A program made the translations under genes and the position numbers. This document shows positions 38,183-49,773 of a DNA stretch of 64,000 bases, piece after piece. A model generated the notes under the pieces. It did no database searches. It saw only the letters and a program-made list of their open reading frames with translations, and was not told the DNA's origin. The DNA is from Diplonema papillatum (taxonomy: Eukaryota > Euglenozoa > Diplonemea > Diplonemida > Diplonemidae): NCBI GenBank assembly GCA_030068145.1, contig JAPJBO010000383.1, positions 1 through 64,000 of the forward strand, read 5' to 3'. Each line of letters opens with the position of its first letter. Position 1 is the first letter of the stretch.

Positions 38183-39479
38183 ACAAAGCCGCCCGTGGGC
38201 CCGGAAATTTCCAGCCGGAAACCTGCTTGTACGCCACACTCGTGTGTACCACAAAACGCCTTACACAAAATGCAGCTATACGGAACCGCCAGCGGCCTGG
38301 ACATCAACACGGACAATTCCAACAACGGCTTCTATTGCGAGAGACGATAGCAGCCGAGCACGGGATCCGGGAAAGGGGGCGCTGCCCTAAAGCCTGGAGG
38401 CACTGCGCGGTGGCAGCCTTTGTTCAGCGGGCCAGCTTTCGACTGGTCCAGGAAGCTACCTTCCCCCGCTTACCATCATCCCACCAGTTTCTTCGGAAGT
38501 ACCTGGCGAAGTCAGCTCCTTGGTTACAGGAGCTGCTGCTGCTCCTGGTGTTGCTGCTGTCGCTGCTGTGCCGCAGGGCAATCGGTAGTGCGCATTCCAG
38601 TCGAGGGAACATCCACGAAACAGGAAAGAAAGTGAAGCCTGGCTCCGTCTGCCGACGGAGTGAGCTTTTCACGCCGAGCCCCGCCGATGCAAAATGGCGG
38701 CCTGGTGTCTTCTTTCAGAAGAGCTGCGACCGTGCCCAGCAGGTCCAGGCGGCCCAGTCCCATCATGTGTCACAGGGGATTTTGTGCTCGGTGGTGTGGT
38801 CCCATGAATCATGTGTCACAGGGGACTGTAGAAACTCGGTTTCCCGGGTTCAGAAACTGGAGTTTTCCGGTTTCGGGTTTTCAGAAAAAAATGAGAATCA
38901 TTTTCATAAATTTCGATTTGAAAAATAAAAGTGGCCCCTGCAGCTCTGTACAGTGCTGCAGTTACGTGGCGCGTCATGGTGTATCACTGCTAACTTCGAA
39001 GCTTTTTCACTCACAGTAGCTTGATAGACGTGCACACCGCCACCGCAAGCCTATATCTCACCACCCCCTTCGGTCCCTTGTTTGCGTGCGCGGGGTGACA
39101 GTTCCAGGCACTCAGACACCCACAGGCACCGCAGAGCTCCAAAACCGGGGGTTTGGCTGAACCGGCTGTTTTGCTCGGTCAGACAAAGTGCTAAAGTCCC
39201 CTGATGTGTCACGTCTTGCACGGAATTATAAAAAGAAGCGGCAAACGAGCACACCTGTTTCCCTCCTCCCTGCCTTTCTCACGCACGCGACATAACATAT
39301 AGCAAGAACTTACGTTCGACAGCTTACTGCTCGCAAGTGATGGTCGGCTCCAAAATAAAAGCAGCCGGCACCGAAATGCAGCACACCGAGCAATACTACA
39401 CAGCTCCATGGACCTGATAGACCGTGGCATTACATGGGACAGTGACAGGCAATGCGCTGCAGTTTCAAGGGATGGGGGT
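38183..39479. other. No gene recognised
   Basis: A CTGCTG-rich patch at 38530-38575 and TGTGTCACAGGGGA word repeats at 38764 and 38811. Open frames are compositionally unremarkable but show no domains or supported starts. Confidence 0.45.
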
Positions 39480-39595
39480 AGCTGCTGATCATAGTCCACC
39501 ATATGTGTCTGTGGCTTAAAGGACAGAAACACGATGCAGATGGGACTCGTAGAGTCGAGCACAAAACCATTCCAAGCGCATTCTTACGAACTTCA
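39480..39595. repeat. Dispersed repeat C, copy 3
   Basis: GTGTCTGTGGCTTAAAGGAC and CCATTCCAAGCGCATTCTT match 25970-26105. From 39596 to 39920 no gene is recognised. Confidence 0.7.
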
Positions 39596-39923
39596 CCACT
39601 CCCCGACAACAAGAAACTACTCGAGAACGTAGCTTACGATTGTACGATGTCTTTCGCCTCTCTTTTGCTGCCTCTCTTTCAGGTGGTACCGCCACCTTCG
39701 TCGGTGAGACCATTCCTCAGGGCGTTCGCTCTGCGAAAGTCAAAAAAAAAAAACGCTCCCGTATTATCGACGAGCAACCGGCACTCCCTCCCGCGTGTTA
39801 AAAGAAAAGATTGAAAAACAAATGAAAAAGGCGATCCTTTTGTTCGTTGCCCCCCGTTTCCCTTGCGGTTTTTGCCCTCCTTCTTTTTTGTATGTTGCCC
39901 CGCTTCGTGGAAAATACTTGGAG

Positions 39924-40077
39924 ACGGATGCTCACCGTGCAGCGCCGGACCGAGACAGTGGACCGGCTGCACGCGCAGGAAACGAAACGAAAGAGACGTA
40001 CGGCCAGCTCCAGCAAGTCAACGCAATTCTGATAGAAGAGGACCAGAAGCTGAGGACGCTGAACCAGCCGCGGTAGG
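39924..40077 (+). pseudogene. Partial copy 1 of the coiled-coil gene at 41108
   Basis: CTCACCGTGCAGCGCC through GGCCAGCTCCAGCAAGTCAA to AGAAGCTGAGG matches 41149-41280 with a deletion and frame changes, ending in a stop. It then joins a GCGCAACACA block shared with copy 2. Confidence 0.8.
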
Positions 40078-40109
40078 AATGCGCAACACAAAAGCGCTTA
40101 CAGGCACAC

Positions 40110-41147
40110 TGGTCAACGACTGTGGTGTCGCTGTATTGTGTGTGTACATGTGCCAGCTACAGGGGGGATATCTTAGATTACTGTTTAGGCAGGACCCTGC
40201 CTCTCGTGCATGTTTGATCTTAGCATCATATCAGGGGGGGGGGGGTTCTTTTTACGTGGTGCCTCGGCCATCGCCTCAACGACGTGCTCGTGTGCGCCGA
40301 CCACCTTCGTTTTACAGTGGTCAACCATGGCCAGGCAGTGGTCAACGACTCAGTTTACAGTGGTCAACCATGGGTCAGGCAGTGATCGACCAGTGCAACC
40401 GGGAAACGCCCTCAAAGACTGTGTGCAGACACGGGTGGGTTAGGATGCACCCAATATCCCAGCCATCCATCCAAACATGCAAACACAGTAATCGTGCCAA
40501 CCAGGCACCCTGGATCGGTTGTACACTGGTTGTGTGTAGATGGTGGGTTATGAGTGGACGCACCGCACCCCAAAGCCTCCACCCATCCATACAGGCTGAA
40601 AAAGAGAGGAGTGGGACCGGACGCGCCTGATACTCACCGTGCAGCGCCAGAACGAGATCCTGGACCGGCTGCACGCAGTCGCTGAAGGAAACGAAAGAGA
40701 AGTACGGCCAGCTCCAGCAAGTCAACGTGGTGCTCGTGGAAGAGAACCAGAAGCTCTCCGGGCTGCAGGCGGAAGAGAACGCTGAACCAGCCGCGATGGG
40801 AATGCGCAACACACGAATCACAGGATACTGGTCGACCCCTCTTTTTACAGTGGTCGCCCACAAAGCCACAGTGTTTGACCAGTGCCACCGGCAAGCGCCC
40901 TCAGACTGTGTGTAGACACAGGGTGGGTTATGGGAAAAAAGGCGCCAGCCATGCATACAAGCATGCAAAACACAGCCAAACGGGCACTCTGGACTGGTTG
41001 TGCACTGGTTGTGTAGACATAGGACGCAGCGCACTCCAAAGCTTCCCACCATTCATCCAAACACAGTCTGAAAAGGCGAGAAGTGGGAGGAGGGGAAGGG
41101 GGAGAAGATGGCAGACGCGCCGGGGGGGGATCGGACGCGTCTGATAC
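40110..41147 (+). repeat. ~518-bp tandem segmental duplication upstream of the coiled-coil gene
   Basis: The segments before and after 40630 share TTTTTACAGTGGTC, CGCCCTCA(AA)GACTGTGTG, GGTGGGTTA and CAAACATGCAAACACAG-like blocks. Both lead into ATACTCACCGTGCAGCGCCAG, the second being the real gene. Confidence 0.75.
40630..40800 (+). pseudogene. Partial copy 2 of the coiled-coil gene, frameshifted
   Basis: Nearly identical to 41146-41292, but an extra A in CTGCACGCAGTCGCTGAAG shifts the frame. It ends at GAGAACGCTGA then joins the same downstream sequence as copy 1 (CCAGCCGCG..GGAATGCGCAAC). Confidence 0.85.
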
Positions 41148-41535
41148 TCACCGTGCAGCGCCAGACCGAGACCTTGGACCGCCTGCACGCGTCGCTGAAG
41201 GAAACGAAAGAGAAGTATGGCCAGCTCCAGCAAGTCAACGCAGTGCTGGTCGAAGAGAACCAGAAGCTCTCCGGGCTGCAGGCGGAGAACGCTGACTTCA
41301 GGCGCGAGCTCGGCCACCTGCAAGGCATGGTGCTCGCCTTCCAAAAAAAGCAGGCCACCATCCACGAGCGGGAGTCTGTCACGCTGGATGCGCAGACCGA
41401 AGGCCACCGAGCGGAGGTGCGAGCGTACCACGAGCAAATCAAGAACCTGACGCAAGAGGTCACTACTCTGCGTGCGACCCTGCAGGAAAAGGACACCAGG
41501 GTCCACGTTCTGGTCGAGCAGCTGACGAAATCCGG
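41108..41535 (+). CDS. Coiled-coil protein, proposed exon 1
   Basis: From ATG 41108 (MADAPGGDRTRLIL) the product is almost entirely coiled coil (LDRLHASLKETKEKYGQLQQ; ELGHLQGMVLAFQKKQ; IKNLTQEVTTLRATLQEKD). The frame is open to TGA at 41546, but TCCGG|GTATACC at 41535/41536 is a good donor leaving two bases of a codon. Joining to 42694 (CACAG|G) keeps the frame and continues a coiled coil; the 1158-nt intron is a multiple of three. The alternative is a single-exon 146-aa protein. Function unknown, likely structural. Two decayed copies lie upstream. Confidence 0.6.
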
Positions 41536-41600
41536 GTATACCGCCTGATTCTACACGAAAGAGAACGCTGGCACCGTGTTTGGTGGAAAGAGATTAGCCT

Positions 41601-41709
41601 AGGGAACGGGTCAGCTAGACTTTGGCGGAAAATGTCCGGCATGGGGAGGGGGGGGGGTTCTCAGCTATGCCGGCAACTGTCCGCCAAAGTCTAACTGACC
41701 CGTTCCCCT
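41601..41709. repeat. Long hairpin (42-bp arms)
   Basis: 41601-41642 and the reverse complement of 41666-41709 share GGGAACGGGTCAG and TAGACTTTGGCGGA and end in CCGGCAT, with few mismatches and a ~23-nt G-rich loop. A MITE or hairpin, within the proposed intron. Confidence 0.8.
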
Positions 41710-41842
41710 AACGATCATATTCACTCACTAACAGCTCTGGTACAAGAGTGTTTTCGCTCACAGAGTCACCATTATTTCGGCTCAAGGTAAATGTTGCAAT
41801 CTCCAGGTTCGCACCCTCGCCCCAGGCTAAAACCGGATAACC

Positions 41843-42099
41843 ATGCCGAACACGTCCGAGAGAGCCACTTTCCAGCCCACGACGTGCGGGCCTGCAAAGT
41901 ACACTGGTGGCGCGCCGATGCCGACACAAGTTGTGAACAAAGCAACGCCGGAAGAACAACGCAAGGTGGAACAACACCACGAGGCACAGCTACGCGTCGA
42001 GTACGCGCAGGCAGCGCACCAAGAGAACAAAGAACACAAGAAGGGAATGATGGACAAGGCAAAGAGCGCAGCTCACCTCGCGGGAGCCAAGAAACAAAC
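41843..42099 (+). CDS. Small Gln/Glu/Lys-rich protein or alternative first exon
   Basis: ATG after CCGGATAACC, with an in-frame stop just upstream. It reads MPNTSERATFQPTTCGPAKY, then a helical HHEAQLRVEYAQAAHQENKE segment, to about 42099; beyond this the frame runs into a T-run and the AAGCGAACTTT element, so I end the coding there. It lies inside the intron proposed for 41108-43183 and shares its phase, so it could instead be the true first exon for 42694, spliced at a weak GTCGCG donor. No family recognised. Confidence 0.4.
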
Positions 42100-42134
42100 G
42101 TCGCGCCCTATTATTTTTTTCAAGCGAACTTTAA

Positions 42135-42240
42135 CCTGGCTGAGTGCACATGAGCAGGGCTGCTTCTTCGTGTTGTAGCCGTGTTGTGTACAAGGCTTCG
42201 TGGGGGCCCGGTCAACCAAGAATAGGGCACAAACCTTTCG
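42135..42240 (+). repeat. Dispersed repeat E, copy 1 (partner at 50145-50250)
   Basis: CTTCGTGTTGTAGCCGTGTT, AAGGCTTCGTGGGGGCC and a CAACC tail recur at 50170-50225. Confidence 0.75.
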
Positions 42241-42659
42241 CGACCGTCCTCACCGATGCGAGCTGATTGCCGGATGGATGCGGGCAACTGCACCTTTGTA
42301 CCACCGACACCCTCTGGGTGCTTCCAGGTTACGCGCAATCGGGGGTGCCTTGATGTTACTTTGATCAAACACACTAAGCTGGAACTACTACTACTACTAC
42401 TAATACTACTTTAGTATACGGTAGGAACTGGAGCAAAGCGCATGGCAGGATGACACACCACCCGAGCCTACAACAGGAGAATTCGGGTGGGTAGAGGTGG
42501 GTCTTCTGAAACTGAATTTTTCTTCTCACACACTATGCACACTCTATCCCATTCGCTGTCAGATTTCTCTCCTTCCTTCCCTTTCTGATGAAGAATGAAC
42601 TCGATGACCCAAGCCGAGACCGAGTGCGATGACTTAGCTGCCAATTCCTACTACTACTA

Positions 42660-42693
42660 CAAGCGAACTTTGACTCTAACAACGTGTTCACAG
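42660..42693 (+). promoter_or_regulatory. 3' splice region with conserved element
   Basis: CAAGCGAACTTTGACTCTAA then CAACGTGTTCACAG|G. The CTCTAAC could serve as branch site about 17 nt from the acceptor. Confidence 0.55.
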
Positions 42694-43183
42694 GTCGCCC
42701 GCCGACATGGACGTGAAGTTGGAAATCGAGAAAATGCGGCTGAATATGGTGGAGCTGCAGAAGGAGGTGAAGCACCGCGTCGAGCAGTGCAAAGCCGTCG
42801 CTTCGCAGGCGGAGACCTACAAAATCTCGCTCGAGGCCGCGCAGGAGGACCTGGCCAACAAGGACGAGGTTCTGCTCGCCCTCGAGAAGGAGAATCACGC
42901 CTACAAGCGGAACATGAGCCAGCTCATCCAGCAGCGGCACGCGCCGCGGTCCGAGTCGCTGCCGGGCGTGCGCCTCTCTTCGTTCTCGGCGGCGGCCTCG
43001 CCTCTTCAGCCACCCAACGCGTCGGTGTCGTCGGCCTCGGGCATCTACGAGCCGCTCCTTGCAGAAACAGCGGCTGACCTGAACCAACCCCAGCCCCAAC
43101 TCCCGACGTCGCCGATTCAGTTCACGCGCGGCAAGTCCGCAATGTCACGCCTCGAGCAGTACCGACAAGCTAGAAGGACCTGA
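42694..43183 (+). CDS. Coiled-coil protein, proposed exon 2
   Basis: From the acceptor at 42693/42694 the frame reads SPADMDVKLEIEKMRLNMVE and continues as coiled coil to about QRHAPRSESL, then a Ser/Pro/Ala linker, and ends MSRLEQYRQARRT with TGA. If read alone from ATG 42707 it is 158 aa. The join to 41535 would give about 305 aa. A decayed copy of LALEKENHAYKRNMSQLIQQ lies at 43376. Confidence 0.65.
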
Positions 43184-43375
43184 CACAAAATGTCGTCGTG
43201 CAAACCTTTCCTCCGATGCCATAAACAGAACCTTTGGCCAACCCTGCCGACTTTAAAATCCGAGAGTTTTGGCTCTAAAAGAAAGCTTGACAACGCCCTG
43301 GTCCGGACGGACGTCCAAAATATTACGTGCTCGTCAGCAGCCTTCGGCACCTTTGTGCTGGAAAGTCGCGCAAGA

Positions 43376-43487
43376 GGACCTGACGAGGTGCTGCTCGCCC
43401 TCGAGAAGGAGAACCACGCCTACGAGCGAAACATGAGCCAGCTCATCCAGCAGCGGCACGCGCCGCGGTCCGAGTCGCTGTCTATGC
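43376..43487 (+). pseudogene. Partial copy of exon 2 coiled coil
   Basis: GTGCTGCTCGCCCTCGAGAA through CAGCGGCACGCGCCGCGG matches 42868-42962 at about 95% identity with different flanks. From 43490 to 43800 no gene is seen. Confidence 0.85.
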
Positions 43488-43802
43488 CTGTATGTATGTA
43501 GTGGTACTCGACTAAGACATCACCATTAATTGCGCAGCATGACATCGTACCGAAGGTACCACCACCCCATGTATCTCTGTATGCCTCGTGGATGCACGTT
43601 ATACCCGCACCTTATAGACTCGGCATGTTCTTCCATGTATGATCTAGCTCTTTCCAGCGTCAGCTGGGCTCTGGTGTTACCAGTTGTGAATGAGGCGGCT
43701 TCGCGCGCCTGTAGAGATTAGAGCTTTGCCCCTCTCCATTTCTCTTGTTCTGGGAGGTCCACTCCTTGGGTTCTCTTTTGTTTCCTCCATGCGACCAGCC
43801 TT

Positions 43803-46800
43803 GAGGCGAGCATCCGCCCAATGGATATAGCGTACTCAGATGGGACGAGGCGAGCATTCGCCCAATGGATATAGCGTACTCAGGTGGGACGAGGCGAGCA
43901 TCCGCCCAATGGATATAGCGTACTCAGGTGGGACGAGGCGAGCATCCGCCCAATGGATATAGCGTACTCAGGTGGGACGAGGCGAGCATCCGCCCAATGG
44001 ATATAGCGTACTAAGATGGGACGAGGCGAGCATTCGCCCAATGGATATAGCGTACTCAGGTGGGATGAGGCGAGCATCCGCCCAATGGATATAGCGTACT
44101 AAGATGGGACGAGGCGAGCATCCGCCCAATGGATATAGCGTACTCAGGTGGGATGAGGCGAGCATCCGCCCAATGGATATAGCGTACTCAGGTGGGACGA
44201 GGCGAGCATCCGCCCAATGGATATAGCGTACTCAGGTGGGACGAGGCGAGCATCCGCCCAATGGATATAGCGTACTCAGGTGGGACGAGGCGAGCATCCG
44301 CCCAATGGATATAGCGTACTCAGGTGGGATGAGGCGAGCATCCGCCCAATGGATATAGCGTACTCAGGTGGGACGAGGCGAGCATCCGCCCAATGGATAT
44401 AGCGTACTCAGGTGCGAGCATCCGCCCAATGGATACGTACTCAGGTGGGACGAGGCGAGCATCCGCCCAATGGATATAGCGTACTCAGGTGCGAGCATCC
44501 GCCCAATGGATATAGCGTACTCAGGTGGGACGAGGCGAGCATCCGCCCAATGGATATAGCGTACTCAGGTGGGACGAGGCGAGCATCCGCCCAATGGATA
44601 TAGCGTACTCAGGTGGGACGAGGCGAGCATCCGCCCAATGGATATAGCGTACTCAGGTGGGACGAGGCGAGCATCCGCCCAATGGATATAGCGTACTCAG
44701 GTGGGACGAGGCGAGCATCCGCCCAATGGATATAGCGTACTCAGGTGGGACGAGGCGAGCATCCGCCCAATGGATATAGCGTACTCAGGTGGGATGAGGC
44801 GAGCATCCGCCCAATGGATATAGCGTACTCAGGTGGGATGAGGCGAGCATCCGCCCAATGGATATAGCGTACTCAGGTGGGACGAGGCGAGCATCCGCCC
44901 AATGGATATAGCGTACTCAGGTGGGACGAGCATCCGCCCAATGGATATAGCGTACTCAGGTGGGACGAGGCGAGCATCCGCCCAATGGATATAGCGTACT
45001 CAGGTGGGACGAGGCGAGCATCCGCCCAATGGATATAGCGTACTCAGGTGGGACGAGGCGAGCATCCGCCCAATGGATATAGCGTACTCAGGTGGGATGA
45101 GGCGAGCATCCGCCCAATGGATATAGCGTACTCAGGTGGGACGAGGCGAGCATCCGCCCAATGGATATAGCGTACTCAGGTGGGACGAGGCGAGCATCCG
45201 CCCAATGGATATAGCGTACTCAGGTGGGACGAGGCGAGCATCCGCCCAATGGATATAGCGTACTCAGGTGGGATGAGGCGAGCATCCGCCCAATGGATAT
45301 AGCGTACTCAGGTGGGACGAGGCGAGCATCCGCCCAATGGATATAGCGTACTCAGGTGCGAGCATCCGCCCAATGGATACGTACTCAGGTGGGACGAGGC
45401 GAGCATCCGCCCAATGGATATAGCGTACTCAGGTGGGACGAGGCGAGCATCCGCCCAATGGATATAGCGTACTCAGGTGGGACGAGGCGAGCATCCGCCC
45501 AATGGATATAGCGTACTCAGGTGGGACGAGGCGAGCATCCGCCCAATGGATATAGCGTACTCAGGTGCGAGCATCCGCCCAATGGATACGTACTCAGGTG
45601 GGACGAGGCGAGCATCCGCCCAATGGATATAGCGTACTCAGGTGGGACGAGGCGAGCATCCGCCCAATGGATATAGCGTACTCAGGTGGGATGAGGCGAG
45701 CATCCGCCCAATGGATATAGCGTACTCAGGTGGGACGAGGCGAGCATCCGCCCAATGGATATAGCGTACTCAGGTGGGACGAGGCGAGCATCCGCCCAAT
45801 GGATATAGCGTACTCAGGTGGGACGAGGCGAGCATCCGCCCAATGGATATAGCGTACTCAGGTGGGACGAGGCGAGCATCCGCCCAATGGATATAGCGTA
45901 CTCAGGTGGGACGAGGCGAGCATCCGCCCAATGGATATAGCGTACTCAGGTGGGACGAGGCGAGCATCCGCCCAATGGATATAGCGTACTCAGGTGGGAT
46001 GAGGCGAGCATCCGCCCAATGGATATAGCGTACTCAGGTGGGACGAGGCGAGCATCCGCCCAATGGATATAGCGTACTCAGGTGCGAGCATCCGCCCAAT
46101 GGATACGTACTCAGGTGGGACGAGGCGAGCATCCGCCCAATGGATATAGCGTACTCAGGTGGGACGAGGCGAGCATCCGCCCAATGGATATAGCGTACTC
46201 AGGTGGGACGAGGCGAGCATCCGCCCAATGGATATAGCGTACTCAGGTGGGACGAGGCGAGCATCCGCCCAATGGATATAGCGTACTCAGGTGCGAGCAT
46301 CCGCCCAATGGATATAGCGTACTCAGGTGGGACGAGGCGAGCATCCGCCCAATGGATATAGCGTACTCAGGTGGGACGAGGCGAGCATCCGCCCAATGGA
46401 TATAGCGTACTCAGGTGGGACGAGGCGAGCATCCGCCCAATGGATATAGCGTACTCAGGTGGGACGAGGCGAGCATCCGCCCAATGGATATAGCGTACTC
46501 AGGTGCGAGCATCCGCCCAATGGATATAGCGTACTCAGGTGGGACGAGGCGAGCATCCGCCCAATGGATATAGCGTACTCAGGTGGGATGAGGCGAGCAT
46601 CCGCCCAATGGATATAGCGTACTCAGGTGGGACGAGGCGAGCATCCGCCCAATGGATATAGCGTACTCAGGTGGGATGAGGCGAGCATCCGCCCAATGGA
46701 TATAGCGTACTCAGGTGGGACGAGCATCCGCCCAATGGATATAGCGTACTCAGGTGCGAGCATCCGCCCAATGGATATAGCGTACTCAGGTGGGACGAGG

Positions 46801-47873
46801 CGAGCATCCGCCCAATGGATATAGCGTACTCAGGTGGGACGAGCATCCGCCCAATGGATATAGCGTACTCAGGTGGGACGAGGCGAGCATCCGCCCAATG
46901 GATATAGCGTACTCAGGTGGGACGAGGCGAGCATCCGCCCAATGGATATAGCGTACTCAGGTGGGACGAGGCGAGCATCCGCCCAATGGATATAGCGTAC
47001 TCAGGTGGGACGAGGCGAGCATCCGCCCAATGGATATAGCGTACTCAGGTGGGACGAGGCGAGCATCCGCCCAATGGATATAGCGTACTCAGGTGGGATG
47101 AGGCGAGCATCCGCCCAATGGATATAGCGTACTCAGGTGGGACGAGGCGAGCATCCGCCCAATGGATATAGCGTACTCAGGTGGGACGAGCATCCGCCCA
47201 ATGGATATAGCGTACTCAGGTGGGACGAGGCGAGCATCCGCCCAATGGATATAGCGTACTCAGGTGGGACGAGGCGAGCATCCGCCCAATGGATATAGCG
47301 TACTCAGGTGGGACGAGGCGAGCATCCGCCCAATGGATATAGCGTACTCAGGTGGGACGAGGCGAGCATCCGCCCAATGGATATAGCGTACTCAGGTGGG
47401 ATGAGGCGAGCATCCGCCCAATGGATATAGCGTACTCAGGTGGGACGAGGCGAGCATCCGCCCAATGGATATAGCGTACTCAGGTGGGATGAGGCGAGCA
47501 TCCGCCCAATGGATATAGCGTACTCAGGTGGGACGAGGCGAGCATCCGCCCAATGGATATAGCGTACTCAGGTGGGATGAGGCGAGCATCCGCCCAATGG
47601 ATATAGCGTACTCAGGTGGGACGAGGCGAGCATCCGCCCAATGGATATAGCGTACTCAGGTGGGATGAGGCGAGCATCCGCCCAATGGATATAGCGTACT
47701 CAGGTGGGACGAGGCGAGCATCCGCCCAATGGATATAGCGTACTCAGGTGCGAGCATCCGCCCAATGGATACGTACTCAGGTGGGACGAGGCGAGCATCC
47801 GCCCAATGGATATAGCGTACTCAGGTGGGACGAGGCGAGCATCCGCCCAATGGATATAGCGTACTCAGGTGGG
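43803..47873. repeat. 4.07-kb minisatellite, 44-bp unit
   Basis: About 92 units of GAGGCGAGCATCCGCCCAAT + GGATATAGCGTACTCAGG + TGGGAC. Variants: GATGAGG for GACGAGG, a deletion giving GGTGCGAGCATCC, one giving GGGACGAGCATCC, and GGATACGTACTC. The last occurs only directly after the GGTGCGAGC variant (44412, 45355, 45565, 46082, 47750), showing higher-order duplication. Confidence 0.97.
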
Positions 47874-48139
47874 ACACCATAGTTGCTCTACTCCGCGTTG
47901 CCACATAGTGGCTTTGCGTGCACCCCGTACTTCAGCAGCCACACTCAAAAAAAACGACAACTCAGTGCATCGAACCAGCGCACCGCACCACGCCCACAGT
48001 GCCAAAAACCCCCCCAACAATGAGTAGCCGTGTTCGACGGGTCACAGGCAAAACGGTTGAACCGCGCCCAGTAATAAATTAAGTCCCCCAGAGCCGGCGG
48101 GTAGCACCAACTCCGGTGCCGCCACTCACTGTAGCAGAG
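47874..48139. other. No gene recognised
   Basis: Unique sequence between the minisatellite and the next dispersed repeat. Confidence 0.5.
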
Positions 48140-48272
48140 CCGCAACCTGCAGCGCGCCTCCGGAGCGACTTACGCCCGCCGTAGCAGTGCGAAGAGAAGG
48201 GAGGAGACCGGAAACTCCCCGGAGAGATGGTCCCTGCACTCTAACTCGTCTCTCTCTCTCTCTCTCTCTCTT
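48140..48272. repeat. Dispersed repeat, partner at 22975-23112
   Basis: Same GGAAACTCC..GGAGAGATGGTCCC..(CT)n order as 22975-23112. Confidence 0.7.
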
Positions 48273-48274
48273 TT

Positions 48275-48490
48275 TTTGTATAAGCACCTGCTTTGTAGGA
48301 AATACTTGAGGAGGCTGCCAGCTGCAAAAGATCAAAGGAGGTAAATGTGCTGTAGCCCACACGAAACACAGGTGAATCCGGGTTCAGTGGCGGGCGTAAG
48401 CGTTCAACAAAAAAGACCCATTTTGTAGTTGTATTGTTTCTCCCCCTCTAGCCTCCTTCGAAGTAAGCACAAGGCAGCCCCTCGAGTATT
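48275..48490 (-). repeat. Dispersed repeat B, inverted copy
   Basis: Reverse complement of 20840-21055: TATAAGCACCTGCTTTGTAG, GATCAAAGGAGGTAAATG, GGCGGGCGTAAGCGTTCAAC and TAGCCTCCTTCGAAG are in order. Confidence 0.8.
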
Positions 48491-48766
48491 TTCCGGTACG
48501 TCTTACTTCCGGTACATAATAATTCTGATCTCGGAGGGGCTATTTTCCCCTACCACTGGCGTTCGACTTCATACGCCCTCTCCGCTTCCTCTTTCGGAGC
48601 CTTACACTTCTCTAGATACGCCGTGCCGCCGTGGCGCTCTGGCAATCCGCATCAGCACAAGAGAACACGAGGTACGTCTTTTTTACAAATACGGTAAGTC
48701 AATGTGGGAGTGAAAAAGTGCGAAATGGCCACTTCCGCATTGAGGGAGTGAGGTGAAACGACGATA

Positions 48767-49011
48767 GTCACGTTGCGCCGGCAGCTGCTGGCGGAGATGG
48801 CAACATGATGTGCAGCAGCAATCTGTGACGATAGACTGCACAAGCCAGTAGTAGTTTGAACTTGGGTAAGCAGCAACATTCTGTGACGATAGACTGCACA
48901 AGTCGCTACCGGCTACCTTTTAGTCACGCGGAGCCTGCCACTTCTTGTAGAAGGCCTTGTTGTTAATGGACGAAGTGGAAGGCAGCAGGTGGGCGATCAG
49001 CGTCGAACTAC
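48767..49011. pseudogene. Two fragments of the 14-3-3 gene, one direct and one inverted
   Basis: 48767-48798 (+) matches 49358-49389 (CTGCGCCGGCAGCTGCTGGC). 48931-49011 (-) is an inverted copy of about 49407-49492 (CACTTCTTGTAGAAGGCC; GACGAAGTGGAAGGCAGCAG). Both are short and broken. Confidence 0.8.
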
Positions 49012-49096
49012 TGTTCAAGCAAACAACACAGGACAAGAGGCAGGGGGATAGGCCAGGCTTCATGTTTCGGTAAGCAACTTTGCTTCTTTTGAGAAA

Positions 49097-49773
49097 ATGG
49101 CTGATTCCGGGCGGCAAGCGCTGCTGCAGAAGGCTGTCACAGCTGAGGCGGGGGGTTGCTTCCGGTATGCGACAGTGTACATGCGGGAGCTGGTCGAGAT
49201 GAACGTTGCGCTGACGAAGGAAGAGCGGCAGACGCTGTCGGTGTCGTACAACAAGTCGCTGACGGAGTGTGTGGCCGGGGCCCGGAAGCTGAAGGACGCC
49301 ATCGCACAGTGCGAAGAGTCGCGGGATCCGGCGGGCCGAGAGGCCGCGGCCGCTCTGGTCACGCTGCGCCGGCAGCTGCTGGCGGAGATCCGCAACATCT
49401 GCTCCGAGCTGTCGACGCTGATCGCCGCCCACCTGCTGCCGTCCACTTCGTCGATCGACAGCGAGGTCTTCTACAAGAAGTGGCAGGGGGACCTTTTCCG
49501 GGTCGCCGCCGAAAACGTCGAATCTCCGTCGGACCCGTTGGGCCCCCACTTCACGGCATCCGCCCAGTTAGCCTACCAGGCGGCCCTGAACCAAGCCGCC
49601 CTCGAGCTGCAACCGACAGACTTGACCCGCCTGTGCCTCGCGTTGCACTACGCAACGTTCACCGCCGAAGCGTTGGAGGACCTGCAGGGCGCCGTCGACC
49701 TCGCCGAGCGGGCGATCGAAGAGGCGGCCGCGGAATGGCCGTCGTCAAGCGGCTTCGGCAAGGCGCACATCTC
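49097..49773 (+). CDS. Divergent 14-3-3 family protein, exon 1
   Basis: Follows the 14-3-3 helix order: LTKEERQTLSVSYN (helix 3), LLAEIRNICSELSTLI, LLPSTSSIDSEVFYKKWQGDLFRVAAE, AYQAALNQAALELQPTDLTRLCLALHYATF (family signature region) and AVDLAERAIEEAAAEW. The family forms dimers that bind phospho-Ser/Thr peptides. R127 of the pocket is kept (LFRVAAE), but the following Tyr is Val and the helix-3 Lys region is rearranged with extra residues (YNKSLTECVAGARK). ATG 49097 follows a pyrimidine-rich TTTGCTTCTTTTGAG, a good SL acceptor. The exon ends at ATCTC|GTATGG (49773/49774). The frame beyond that is intron with a T15 run. Confidence 0.85.

Noticed and set aside
43803..47873. CRISPR-like array
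   Set aside because: Units are contiguous 44-bp copies without unique spacers, in a eukaryote with no cas genes. It is a minisatellite.
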